Source of the DNA: Pelodera strongyloides | Taxonomy: Eukaryota > Nematoda > Chromadorea > Rhabditida > Rhabditidae | Length of the DNA stretch: 64,000 nucleotides | Reading direction: 5' to 3' | Assembly: GCA_036852015.1 (NCBI GenBank) | Contig: JAANDG010000411.1 | Coordinates: 62,001-126,000 of the forward strand | In this document: one piece after another, positions 33,901-45,700 of the stretch | Layout: each line of letters starts with the position of its first letter | Numbering within the stretch: the first letter of the stretch is position 1 | Position numbers and translations under genes: made by a program | The notes under the pieces: model-generated | Seen by the model: the letters and a program-made list of their open reading frames with translations, nothing else | The model's database searches: none | What the model was told of the DNA's origin: nothing

Positions 33901-36900
33901 TCTGCATAAAGTCACCCACGCACGACCAATGAAGCCTTTTCTAATTTTATGTTTGAGTCATTTGCGCCAAACTTTAACGTAACTCGATTCTCCTAATAAA
34001 TTTTACTTGCTCTGGCTGGTAGGCAAACCTGGTAGGCGTGGCCATCCATGTAGATGCACCCATAGGCCTCGGTTTGTGGCACTTTTTTTCGCGTCATCGT
34101 TTGCTGTAAACGCAGCGTTTTCAGAAACTTGAGCCTGCACCGCCTCCCGCCCCGTTAACAAAGTCTTTCGCTGCGGCTGCCAAGAAGACATCCGTTACAT
34201 CCGTACCGCCAGCCTCGGATAAACGACCCGTTAATGTACCGCTGTCGGTGCTTACAGATGTGAGTGGATTACTTTATTGTTCAGTTTAATCGTTTAATGG
34301 ATGTGTGAGGTTTTAATGAATTTTTTGTTAGAACAGTTATTTTTCCTACTGAATATATAAATGTGGGTGTGTGTGGAATGTACAACTGTCGTTGCTTACG
34401 GATATGACAATGAGTGGATTTTTTTGTATAGTTAGGTAGTTATGTCCACTTTACTGGAGGTGGTTACGGTAGTTAGTTCCTCAGTACTGTATGCTAGAGG
34501 ATAACTTGGAACTGAATTGGAAATTGGTCCTTGGTCCCATATACCGTAGTTTTGTGTTCGCACTCCATGTGCATCAACTGGTGGGAGAGTTATAATAGGC
34601 AGAGGCCGTATTCACCCAACACACAGTGAGCCCTCCCTAGGCTCACGAGCGCTCTGAATCTCTTCTGCTCTCGCACTTTCTACGCACTCTTTAGCTCCCT
34701 GGGGAGGCCAGGGAGGAGGGAGGGCTCCCTGCGTGTTGGTGAATACGGCCTCTGAGGGCACCATTTGATCGGCTCCTTTTTATTGTTTGACTTTTTTTTC
34801 TTTCAGCTCAACTCTACAACACAAGGACAAGATAGCGGTATAGAAATGCGATCCGGCAAGAGTAGTAGTATGTCGGATAGTGAACACCCAGCCAGTCCGC
34901 CGTCGGAGCAGAAAACTACGGTAACAACTACCGTACAATTGGTCAGTTTACTGTAATTATCAATATTATGGATTATGTGGAATCTTGGTATCTTAACCTA
35001 GGTAGCTAAGATTTTGAAATTTTTTTGTAGTGTTGGCAGACGAAGAAGTTGGGTGAAGAACTTTAAGCCTGTCTCGTTCTCCCTGTTCATGTTTTTTGCA
35101 GTCTACAGATTAACCCCTGAAAAACAGAGTCTAACTAGTTATAGTAGTTATACATTGATTATTATTATGTAAAGTAATTATTTTAAAGCCAAATACCGGC
35201 CGGTTTTTGAAACCCAACTCAAATATCTGCTTTCTTATGTGGTTATGCTAAGTGGGGTCGAATTTGGGTCTATTTTTTATTCTAATTTATACTCATTTGC
35301 ATATGATGCATAAGAAAGCAGGTCAAAAACCGGCCGGTATTTTGCTTTAATTTGTCCTCTGTCTAGCTAGCTTGTGGTGGAACAGGCACGCTGTGAAAAA
35401 ATTCCAATTTTACCTTGTTTCATGATTTTTGATTTAATTCCAGCCACCCACACCATTGTCAACAAAGGCAGCGAAACGTGCCGCTAAAGAAGCTCAACGG
35501 CGTATGCTTGAAGAATACTCGAAGGCCAGCCAGGCTCAGTCAGTGTTTCGCGGTGTACCAAAGGATCTCAACCAAAAGGTTTGTGGTTGCTGATCTCTTT
35601 CATCTTATCAATGATTATCATGTTTTTGTTTATGTCTGCTTGTATTGAGCTACTTTTGAGCTACCTTGTTTACTTGTATTGAGCTACTTTTGAGCTACTA
35701 CTTTCTTCTGTTTCATTTGATCGTTTTGTACGCGACTAATATAGCTGTTTATATATTGTGCTGCAAGCCTGATATCCAACACCTTGCCCAGCTTACAACA
35801 TTAATTTGAGATTTCTGACCTATGATGAGCTGAGCTGAATCGGCTTTTGCCGAACAACCGAAGTTCTAGGCGGGCATCCATAATTTTTTTCAATATTCTA
35901 TTCCTCTATGTTCATCTCCATAATTACCCGGTTTACATATTCAGGTGTTTGTTTATAAAAACAGTGTTTAGAATTCTACCACGGTCGATGAGGAGGATAA
36001 ACGTAGCGAATCAGAGACGAGAACGTTTAAACCGTTTGAAACTCCGACTGCCCCGGCTGAGGCCGAGCCTGTCCGAAATGTGTCCCCTGGAGCTCAGTTC
36101 CCTGCCCTTGTCAGTGCTGCGAGTACTGTTCAGGTTCCCGCTCCCGTGGAACAGGCTATGCCTGCTGCCACGGCTGTGATTGCCCGTCCTACTGTCTTGC
36201 ACACCTCCCAGCCAATCCACAAGCCTCCAGTGCAGATTATGACGCCTAAGCCGGCTCAGACACATCATCAGCAGATCTTTGCGGTGCCCCCGGGACTGGA
36301 TTTGCCCCCCGGATTGTTCCCGAAGGGGTGGGTCTTTCTTGTTTTGTGCCGGGTTACTCAGGGTATAAATCGAATCGCGTACGTAAGTGGGGGTCGTGGT
36401 TTATCAGTTTAGCATAGTGGCCGAGTCTAGGATATCAGTAATAAGTCTTTTAAGTCAACGTCAACTACATTTAGAATGGCCTCCGGATATGGCTTGAACC
36501 ATTTCGGAGGTGGTTTATGCTTAATTTTACGTACTTAGTTGTGCACAAAGTTACCTATTGAATTGCTCACCCCCACCACCGCATTTATTTACTGATTTTT
36601 TGAATGTGGGTGGGCTGGGGTGAGAGCGAAGTAAAAAGATTGTGATGCTCTCGTCTTATGGTCATTTGCATGACTAGGACTTCTGTGAACCTCCTAATAA
36701 CACAATTTGTTTTTTAGTAGACCCGTGCAGGGCAACTCTCCCCAGTCGATCTCGCAGGGACTCTACAATAGCAAGGCGGGCGTGCTGGCAGGCCTGGGTC
36801 CGAAGACCAGTACTCCGATTTGTAAGAGTGGAGCCGCGGATAGGGAGACTGAATATAGGTGAGTTAACTGTTGCTGCTATAGGTGCGTTTTAGCGGTTGG

Positions 36901-39900
36901 ATAACGCGTGTCCACGTGAAAATGCAATTATTTAGTCAGAATTGCATTTTCACGTTTCGTAGTTATTTATTGTGGTATTTCCTTGACAAAACTTGTGCGA
37001 CATTTTATGTTCGTAATAAATGTTGTTATGTTATGTTAAGTAAGAAGGTTGATGTCTGTAGTAGCTAGTCTAGTAGCGCAATTGCGGAATGTCAAGTATT
37101 GCGTATGCTTCTGTGTGGAAGGGATGGGTTTTATTCTTGAACGGATCCAGGTTTCACTTTTAGGTGAAGCTTTCGTGTTCTAGTTAAAGCGAAATACCGG
37201 CCGGTTTTTGAAACGCATCGTGGACAACTGAATTCTCACGTATTTATGTTAATTTGCTCGAATTTAGCTCGATTTTTCCTCCCAATTTATGTTCATTTGC
37301 ATATGCCGGTATACTCGATGCGTTTCAAAATCCGGACGGTATTTTGCTTTAATTTTCGTTATGACCCTTACTCTCAATTTGTCGTTTTCAGTTTCTCCTC
37401 TGCCGGAGCTATCGGAGACCATCTGCCCCCGTCGCCTGTACTCTCGAACGAGGAGATTTCATCGCTGAAACAGTCGTTTGGAATCAAGCAACAAGCTAAG
37501 AACAACAAGACAACCAAGGTAAGAGAATAACCAGATGATCATGCATCTTTAGATTCTTTAGAAAGTTACTCCCGGCGCTTCTTGTGCTTCTTGTACATTA
37601 GTAATGAGTTATTGTACACGAGTTCATGATATATGGGATTTCCGTTCGGGTTCCTTACCGCCGCCGAATTTTCCATTTGAAAATTTGGATGATAGCGCAG
37701 CGCTTATGGTTATGCACAGCTACTCAGCTACACTACATTACTACGTATAGTTACGCCCAGTGTTTACGTGTTTTCCGTTCAGGGCGCCGTCCCGCCACCT
37801 CTGCCCACCCCATCACCGACCCCTTCGAACTCACCGTCGGCCGCCTCGTCGGATGTGGTTACGGAGGATAGACCGGGCACACCGCTCCACTGGGATGATG
37901 AGGTGAGTCTACTGTACTTTTTTTTATCTTTGTCGATCTGTTGGGGTCCGAACTCCGAACTACAGTTTTCGATTGCATGTTGATTTTTGAAGTTAAAGGT
38001 GGATATACGAGTCCCCGCATGGATAAATTGTCCTAAGGCCATATTCACCACTCCGACTCCCTCGGGGAAATAGTCCCTGGGGACAGAAAATAGCATTCTA
38101 ATGTGAGACACGCAGAGAAAAAGACGAAATCCGCAATGGGATTGAGTGGTGAATATTGTCTCAGTTCTCGTGAATAATTGTTCTGACTATTGTTCTGACT
38201 TCCCCACATGGCATAAACTCGTTGGCGCTCTGACCGACGAAACCACCATCCGAATTAGCATATTGCATAAATTTAGACGGTGGTCTTGAGCTCGTAGCCA
38301 TACCACCATCCGGATTAGAATATTAGGTATGCTGAAAATCGGGAACGTATCATAAAGAGATACAAGTTTGGGAAGCACTACACATATTTGGTTGGATGGT
38401 GGTTTTGAGCTTTTCCCGACGAGTTTTATGCCCTGCTTCCCCACATTATTCCTTCTTTGCTTTGATGTTTTCCCTTCGCGGCTCGTTTTCCAATTAAAAT
38501 TCCGTTTCAAACAGGGAATAAGACTTTCAACAGATATACACTTTGTCTTGCGTGTGTTTTTTTTTAGTTCAAAAGTGTCATATTTCTACGCTACGGCGAA
38601 GGCGAAGCTTATTTAGAAGAAACGCCGTTTTTTCCTCCAACCTCCCTTCCCTCTCTGTCTGTCTCTCAGTCTCTCGTCCATCTCTCTATCATTCTTTTTT
38701 GTCATGTCATGTCTCATCTCTCTCTGTAATGCGCGCTCGCGTATTCGCTTCTAGATTTGTATCCAAATGGCGAAATTTAAATGTTCCAAATTCCAAAAAG
38801 ACTAAAAAGAGAATGAAAGGAAAGCAACTATGAAATAAAACCTCCCTCCACCCACACCCCGTGATTTGTATCTTCTTGAATTTCGACCGAAATTGGAAGG
38901 AGATATCTCATCACTTGAAATGTGTATGTTTTTGTGCTATTCGAGAGAAAGAGAGAGAAGGATAGATACGTAGACGTGTATGAAAATGAGGCACATGGAA
39001 ACTGGAAACTATGTATGTGAGTACTGTACTGTAAAGATGCATAACCTGCCTGGTTGGATATTAGGCGGTTAACGAGTTGTAATTGTTATTATAATTATAA
39101 GGATAAGGATGTTACGCTTTTCGTATCATTATCAGACGGTGCGTAAGTACATTTAACTGCATATTACGCCTATCTTAACTGGACGGAGTATTGGGTTGAT
39201 TTGAACTATTTTTTTTTGCCGACCCCTTTAAGCTTTCGTTCTCTAATCTTTAATGAATGGCATGGTCAATCCCTTTGTTGCGTTTTTTTCGTGCTGTGGT
39301 TTCGGTTTTGGTCCTTTGACCCTTTCCTCTTTTTTCCTGACTTTTAGAGATTCCTTATTGAAAAATGGAAGAGCTCAGTTTCTTAATTGGCATTGGTCAT
39401 CTTAATTAATGACGGGGTCAGGTCAAGATGAGTATTCCATAGATGTTTGCTAACTTGAACTTTAGTCGAGTTTTGTTCTCGAGCGAACGCCAGATAGTTG
39501 CCTCTTAGGATGCTGAGCTAATTAGTTTTCCATAGTTTTGGTATGAAAAGTGCAAGATAAATCGTGGGTGTGTACGTGGATCGGAAGCGTTCTGTGCTAT
39601 ATAGACATAGATGTGTGGTGTCTTGCATACTTCGAATTCAGACTTGTACAATCAAATGTTATGCATATTGCACTGATGTTGGGTCGGCATGCGTTTATAT
39701 TCTAAAAAAAAAAGCGCTAGAAATGTTTGTAAATTTAAACTTTCTTTCAGATTGACTGGTCCGTGGAGAGCGTCACCGTGGACGAGGTGGAAGAGGATGA
39801 GCCGCCTTGCACCGCCGCCGAGGCGATCAGCTGCGCCAGCGAGTGCCATCTGTTCGCCGATGCAGCGCCGGGCGAGTACCATCTGTTCGCCGGTTGGTCG

Positions 39901-39957
39901 CTGTTCATTGGCGAGAAGATCATCGCCATGCATCTGTTGCCTGGAGGAGCCTGGTAG
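27945..39957 (+). CDS. hecl-1: Headcase (HECA/hecl) homologue, about 18 exons
   Basis: Exons: 27945-27983, 28408-28516, 30376-30513, 30983-31067, 31454-31511, 31760-31887, 32161-32218, 32547-32625, about 33043-33198, 33692-33753, 34125-34259, 34807-34941, 35444-35578, 35972-36327, 36718-36858, 37392-37518, 37783-37902, 39751-39957. Phases agree at every junction. The N-terminal Cys-rich Headcase domain is clear: GCPVPEPIHC, FICTNGACPFKTHLVHDRCF, GWTDSQRRANLWEKKGQSL, then KLCRCRCGAGN in the small exon 31454-31511. The middle is low-complexity, rich in Pro, Ala, Ser and Lys (FAVPPGLDLPPGLFPKG, PPPLPTPSPTPSNSP), then an acidic VTVDEVEEDEP. HECA proteins act in cell-cycle and differentiation control; in flies Headcase also links to nutrient signalling. 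About 750 residues. Weakest points: the exon ending 33198 (its acceptor reads a hydrophobic stretch, and TTTCTCAG at 33161 is an alternative) and the C-terminus, where the TAG is followed by a perfect donor. Confidence 0.85.
28084..28102 (+). repeat. Poly-G tract
   Basis: An uninterrupted run of about 19 G in the first intron of the Headcase gene, able to form a G-quadruplex in the DNA and in the nascent transcript. A poly-C tract of similar length occurs at 50041-50064. Confidence 0.95.
29433..29652. repeat. Palindromic element, TTAAGGCGCATTTAAGATGG ends
   Basis: Arms share GGGAAAAGTTTGAAGAATTC and AAGTTGGTTCAAG-type blocks and end in AACTCGAACGCGCC. Lies in Headcase intron 2. Ends resemble 22075-22635. 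Confidence 0.8.
30821..30940. repeat. Palindromic MITE, ATATTCACC..CCCTCGGGGAAATA subfamily
   Basis: ATATTCACCGCTCCGATTCC left, GGGAATTGAGTGGTGAATAT right. Includes ACAGAAAATGGCATTCTAAT. It ends 42 nt before the exon acceptor at 30982. Same subfamily as 38037-38157. Confidence 0.8.
33227..33355 (+). repeat. Tandem direct duplication, about 65-bp unit
   Basis: GCGTGTCTACAGACAACAAAG..GGAGTTGTGTTT is repeated as GCGTGTCTACAAACGCACCA..TGAGTTGTGTTT within a Headcase intron. Confidence 0.75.
34612..34752. repeat. Palindromic MITE, GGCCGTATTCACC family
   Basis: GAGGCCGTATTCACCCAACA left and TTGGTGAATACGGCCTC right, with CTCCCTGGGGAGGCCAGGGA inside. It ends 54 nt before the exon acceptor at 34806. 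Confidence 0.85.
35183..35350. repeat. Palindromic MITE, AAATACCGGCCGGTTTTTGAAAC family
   Basis: TTAAAGCCAAATACCGGCCG left end and CGGCCGGTATTTTGCTTTAA right end. Family members: 37184-37352, 43916-44087, 52591-52777, 55430-55603, 60811-60992, 61750-61939, with fragments at 17354-17400, 45882-45925 and 49011-49035. All intact copies are about 170-190 bp and begin and end with TTAA. Confidence 0.9.
37184..37352. repeat. Palindromic MITE, AAATACCGGCCGGTTTTTGAAAC family
   Basis: TTAAAGCG..GCTTTAA ends. It ends 39 nt before the exon acceptor at 37391 in the Headcase gene. Confidence 0.9.
38037..38157. repeat. Palindromic MITE, ATATTCACC..CCCTCGGGGAAATA subfamily
   Basis: GGCCATATTCACCACTCCGA left, ATTGAGTGGTGAATATTG right. 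Close to 30821-30940 and to the inner part of 27447-27654. Confidence 0.8.
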
Positions 39958-39964
39958 AGGAGAG

Positions 39965-42762
39965 GTAAGTGTTTACTTTGATCTTTCATACCTTGGGGGG
40001 GATTGTTTAAAGCGGTGCGAGATGTGGTTTGTTTAAGTCACGTATTCTGGTATTCTGAACAAAGTCATTGGAACGATTACCACTATCCCTTTGCGAGTTG
40101 GGTGTTATTGAATATTTAATGGTCTCTTCCAATTATTATGTTGGTTGAATTTTATACTGAACATGTTTTTTTTTACGAAACGAATTTTTTTTTATTTGCG
40201 CATTTGCAGATCCAACGGGACATTATCTGTGCCAACCTCAGCAACTGGCCACCCAATCTACGACATCGATTTACCCGATTTTTAGAATCTGTCTTTTAAA
40301 GCGGTATCGTACGTGGTTTTAAAATGTATTTGGACATCTGAAATTTAGGTGATCTTTAAAAAAACACGTGTCATACCGCTTTAGCGTCCTTCGACAACTT
40401 GACCTTTATTTTATTGTTGCGTTCCTTTCCCATCCTTGATCTCTTCTTTCTTTTTTTGTTATTAGGCATTGTTGAGCCCGGCGAATCCCTGAGCTGGTGC
40501 TCACATTTTTATGCAAATTTCCCCCTTATCTATTCTGGTTTCTTTTGTATTGTACGGCTACTACGAGTTGTTGATTTTAGGGCAGTATCTAGGTTTGGTT
40601 CTGTTGATGTTTTTGGGTGGTAGGATGGGTTGGACTTAGGCTTAGGCTTAGGCTTGAGCCCAGGTGTCAGGCCTTAGGGACAGATAGGCAGATGTGTAGG
40701 GCTCTCTCTTTATATTATTTTGTTTTTCTTTCTACTTGTTGCGTTGCCCTCAGGTGTTTTTGTTTGGTTGTTGTTTTTAGTAGTAGGCGCTCTGGTATAC
40801 TTTTATTGCTGGAGAGTGTAGCTAGGCCCCCTTCCCCCCTGATAGCCCTTGTTGTAGTGAAACGGCTTCGGTTCTAGGATTTAACTCATAGGAGTTTATC
40901 TTGAGACGTCTAAGAGCAGTGTGTCTCCTTCATTACTTGTTATTTATTGAACTTTGATGATTATTGATTATCAGAGTTCGAAATTATTCTTTTTGACTGT
41001 ATTGTCGGGCTTTCGCCATCTCTTGCTGCCTCTCTATTGTTGTATGCGTTGAGGTGTGTTGTCCCCGGGTTTTTGTTGTTTTGGCCTTATTTGAATGAGC
41101 CTGCAGATAATTATGCTAATTAGTCTGTCGGTGTAGGTTCTAGCGAAATCGAATGAACGCTATGAGCTAAGGGCTTTGTGTTGAATGAGCTCAGCGAGAC
41201 TGGCTCACTTCGTGGCTCCCCATGACTGCGTGGTGTCCCCTTTAGTTTAACCAGACTGCGTGGTTTCCCTTTTCCCACAGTATACCAGGGGGTTATGTAC
41301 AGATGTATGCCCATTCTTTATTCCTTCTTTTTGTTTATTCTCTCCTCTGTCCATTTTATGTGTATGTGTAAATGCTCCACAGTTCCTCATTAAACGGGAT
41401 ATATATTATCGATTTTTCGTGTCCGTGCCTTGTATTTTTCTCTGTGCGTTCATTGCCAAAATGACGCATCATGGAGGTTTTTTTGTTCTTTAGTGTTTTT
41501 GGATTTAAGCAATAGATTATTCATTACAGATTCCTTGTTAAACAACTCAGTTATACTCAGAGTTCACGATTATCGAAGTAAATAGTTAAATGTTTTGGTG
41601 TTGTTAAGGATTGAACTTTGGTTGTGAAGTCTTGAAATGACGCGTGAAATACCGCAGGAAAAGGGAGTTTGCCCCGGGACACGGTTTCACCGAAAAATCC
41701 ATTTGGCGACCGGTTACCGACCGTGAGTGACTAGTTGGGAGGTCGCCAAATGGTTTTGCCAACGAAAAAACGTGAACCGTCACTGTATCACAATCAATTC
41801 TTTTGGGCGAATTTTCTGGGAGTTATAGCTTTTAGAATTATTAAGTCCCTAACGCTAGAAACTATCCAGCATTGCAGCTCGGGACGATGCTTTTTTGTTG
41901 ATGGTAGTATTGGGTTTCCTATAAGTTTGACGAGGAAGTTATAAAATTTTGAACGTATTAAATTTCGCAAATTTCATATTAGTTACAATTATAAGTTATG
42001 CACGTAGGATTGAAACTGACAAAAGTAAACAACGGAAGAAAAGATAGGGAATTATACCCTTGTGCATGTTTGCCTCTAAATTAAGCTCTTTATATCTGTG
42101 AACAACTTCTTGCTTGACCTCTACGCTTGAAAGTAGCTGTAACGTTACGAAATTTGACTTTGAAACAGTTTATTCAGAAAAATGCGGAAGAACACAAGAC
42201 AATTGCTGATATACAAATGAATATCACTGTATACCGTAGAATAAAAAGAAGAATGTTATACAGTACGAAATCTACAAATTTTACATTTAGTAGCTAATAT
42301 ATGTATTTATGAGATCACAGAACATGTTAAAGTAGTATGCAGAATTGCAGCACGTTTATTAAACCAAAAGAGACAGAGATACGCAAGTGTGTAGAAACCC
42401 GTTTTTCTTACAATGTACGTACGTAAACGTTTAGGATTATTATTCATATATTCCTTGAGAAAGTTGAAAATTTTTGCTTTTCATAGAATTCTAAAAACTA
42501 CACAGGCACAAGAAGTTATGGAATAAAGTTATTATTACAAGTTCGAAATCATATTAGACACTGATAAAACTGCGCGGAAAGTTTAGCGGGAAAGGATGCG
42601 CAGCGAACACATGGCGCGCTTTTTGGAAGTACACCGTGAGGTTGCGCCATAGGTGCGCCATTTGATCAATGTCTTCCGCGCAACTTTGGCTCCCACTTTG
42701 GTGCGGTGCCTGCGCGACGTTTCGCAGGATCCTGATTTCGGACGATCATCTTTTTAGAATCT
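39965..42762. other. Convergent intergenic region between Headcase and the receptor gene
   Basis: Contains a GTAAGT donor at 39965 just after the Headcase stop and an acceptor TTTGCAG at 40209 opening a short frame (IQRDIICANLSNWPPNLRH) to a TAA at 40297. A half-length MITE (40296-40383), a CCATTTGG-type repeat near 41672-41772, short TTAGGC runs near 40629-40655, and a GCGC-rich palindrome (about 42590-42725) also occur. I see no other gene. Open frames here are low quality. Confidence 0.5.
40296..40383. repeat. Short palindromic MITE, TTAAAGCGGTATCGTACGTGG
   Basis: TTAAAGCGGTATCGTACGTGG is mirrored by ACACGTGTCATACCGCTTTA. It overlaps the stop codon of the short open frame that starts at 40210. 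Confidence 0.85.
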
Positions 42763-45700
42763 CTACATGGATTGAACGGATGTCTTGGGCAGTGACTTGT
42801 TGAGTTCTGAAGAAACGGTCGCGTCGCGCTTGCTACGAAGAAGACTTTGTCGTTGCTGAAATTTAAAGAAATAGTTACAATCTACGTGTTTTCTATTACT
42901 TAGGCTTAGGCTTATGCTTAGGCTTTAACTTGAGCTTATATAGTTAGTCTGAGTGTCTGAAGCCGTCGCAATACTGGACAGTGTAACTGATAGTCCTCTC
43001 TTATGCACAACGCATGGAGCAGTCTTCCAAGCCTCCACTTCGTGAGAGATGAGAGAAATGGACTGCTCCCAATTTGTTTTATGAAAAAAACCATTAGATA
43101 TATTGCCTTGCTTTACGAGTAAGAGTAACGGTGAGTACGCTGAGGGGCCCTTCTTCCAGTCTTCTCGTCCTCTTGAAAGGGGAAATAGTGAGCCCTGCCT
43201 GGCTCACCAGCGCTGTGAATCTCTTCCGCTCTCTACGCACTCTTTAGCTCCCCAGGGAAGGCTACCTGCGTGTTGGTGAATGCGGCCTCAAGGTAGGTAT
43301 CTCTGGGTCGACAACAAATATAAATAGACATAAATATATTGTTAACTTACATTCGAAACCTGTGATGATCGGCACTCGTAATCATGATAAACGGCTGATA
43401 ATGACATGCGATTTTTGCATCCGAAGAACACGTGCTTTCGGATCACGCTACTGAAATTATCATCATTAATTATCGATTGAATTCTTATTGATTCTTTGAT
43501 CTAAAGCGACATGACACGTGGTTTGCGAAATGCATGCTGGATACCGGCACAGAATGGAACACAATTTGAATATAATATAGTTCTGCAGCCTGCGTCCGCA
43601 ACCATCTTATTTCACCATTTTAAAAACATAATCATAGATCGATTTAGTACTTAACGATTGCCTGTGCAGACTTACTTGCTTGGAAACATACAATTTTTTT
43701 CGTTGATTTTGATAAACCTCTGGTTATAAGGCTAGTGTTGCATTCGGCAAAATATACCGTATACGTATAACAACTTTGATTTAGACTTGGATGGAATCGG
43801 TCTAATAACAGTGATAACAGTGCTTGATATTTGAAGTTGAGGCCGATTTTTGTGGTGTAAACACCTGGAAGCAACCATTGATTGCATTATTGATTGACTA
43901 AACTATTAAAGCGAAATACCGGTCGGTTTATGAAACATACCGAGTACGCCAGCATTCGTATGCGGCCTATGCAAATGAGCAAATTAGAATAAAAAATCGC
44001 GATAAATTCGAGCAAATTAGCACAAAAATACGTAAGAACTCAGTTGGTCATGATGAGTTTCAAAAACCGGTCGGTATTTCGCTTTAATATGTATGCATTT
44101 TGTCGGTCACCGTGGTTGTAACTGTATCTTTTTGAAGTAAACTATTCACACAGTCAACATCAAATGGTTTTTTTTACCAAAAAAAAACCATCTGGTGACT
44201 GTTTCGTGACTAGTTGATGACCAGTATGAGCTCTCGATGAAACTTGGCCACTACATGATTAGGAATGGTCACCAAATGGGCTGGAACACTAAAAAAACGG
44301 TGAACCGTAATCAAATGGGCACCCATTTCCTATGCAAGTCAAGCCGTTTTCTGTCAAGGACGGATAAATATAAACAAAAAAGGTTAATTAATACTTGCCT
44401 AAAGAATAGATAGAGGATCGGATTGGCCACGCAGTTGGCCAGGAACACCACTAGAACGGCCCAGTTCATCCACTTGCCATGTTTGGAACATACAGTGATA
44501 AAGATCTAAATATAATTGGAGTTTAAAGGGATCGGCTCACCTTAAATTATGTCTGTTTTTTTTGTTTCTTTATTTTCTGATCCCTATTTTCTGAAGGTGA
44601 GCTGATCCCTTTAAAGCGGTATATTTAGAGTTTAAAGCGGTTTTTGAAATGTAGTTGGTCGACGTATTTCCATGAGGCATATGCAACTAACTGTGCAATT
44701 TTTTAGTAGAATTAAATGATTCGAATGCAGCGCATGGAAAAGCTGTTGTACATAATACGCTTCAAAAACCGACTGTTATATCCCTTTAAATAGGATTTCT
44801 GCTATTCATCGTATCAAGCAGAAGAAGAAAGCCGAAATGTATAGAGTTATTCAAGTCTAAGCCTAAGCCTAAGCGTAAGCCTAACGATAAGTCTAACATT
44901 ATGTCTAAAAGTCTCTCCAAGCCTATATCTAACAGCAGTTTACCCATTCCACGTAGTATTTGGTTGTACGAAGCTATAGGCTATAGGACTACATTAGTTT
45001 TCAATAATAAAAATAAATTTCCCCAACCAACCTGCCCAATCACAAATAATATCGTATTGATTATACAGGGGATCAATAACCGCGTTTCAATCGATAATTG
45101 CCGTTGGGCAGCAAATGCTGTAGGCGAAAGGTTGGTGCTTCTGGCGGCCCGCGATTTTATATCTGGAAGGATTAATTTTGACGAAATGCGACCTTGTGTC
45201 CAGTGAGTGTCCATCGGTGCTCGGGTGTATTATCCAATAAGCCTTTCTTAATACATGCAGCGGAGCATTATTGTAGAATCTTAGAATATTGAACTACGGG
45301 AATAAAACGAGCTAATTGTCAGGGAATTTACTCCCGCAGATATGAGCACCGTACGTATCACATACAATGGACACCGTGACAAAAAAGCATCGCAGTTTGG
45401 AGAATTGAACTTTTCACGACTACGGTGGATCGGGCCGGGACCTCACAATCAGGGTGACTACTCTGCGTATTGTGAAAAATGCGCAGAGTTCATATATAAT
45501 ACTGGAAAATGTATCCAATGGTGCTGGTAACTTACCAACAAAAAATCTAACCAATGTTGTCGACAACTTACCGACAAAACGCTTCCGCTGCCGCCTGAAT
45601 AAGACGCATAGCGCAGCGGCGTAGAATGGGAAAGGCAGCACCATTAATAGAAGATTGAACACCATATAGTAGCCGGCGGTACCGCCTAAAGTATAATATT

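Noticed and set aside
44391..44402. A GC donor (AG|GCAAGT) after the TM7 exon
   Set aside because: The phase-consistent splice uses the GTATTA donor four bases on, joining to the exon at 42855 in frame.
44901..45206. 101-codon plus-strand ORF
   Set aside because: Shadow of the antisense TM6 exon of the receptor (45117-45032).
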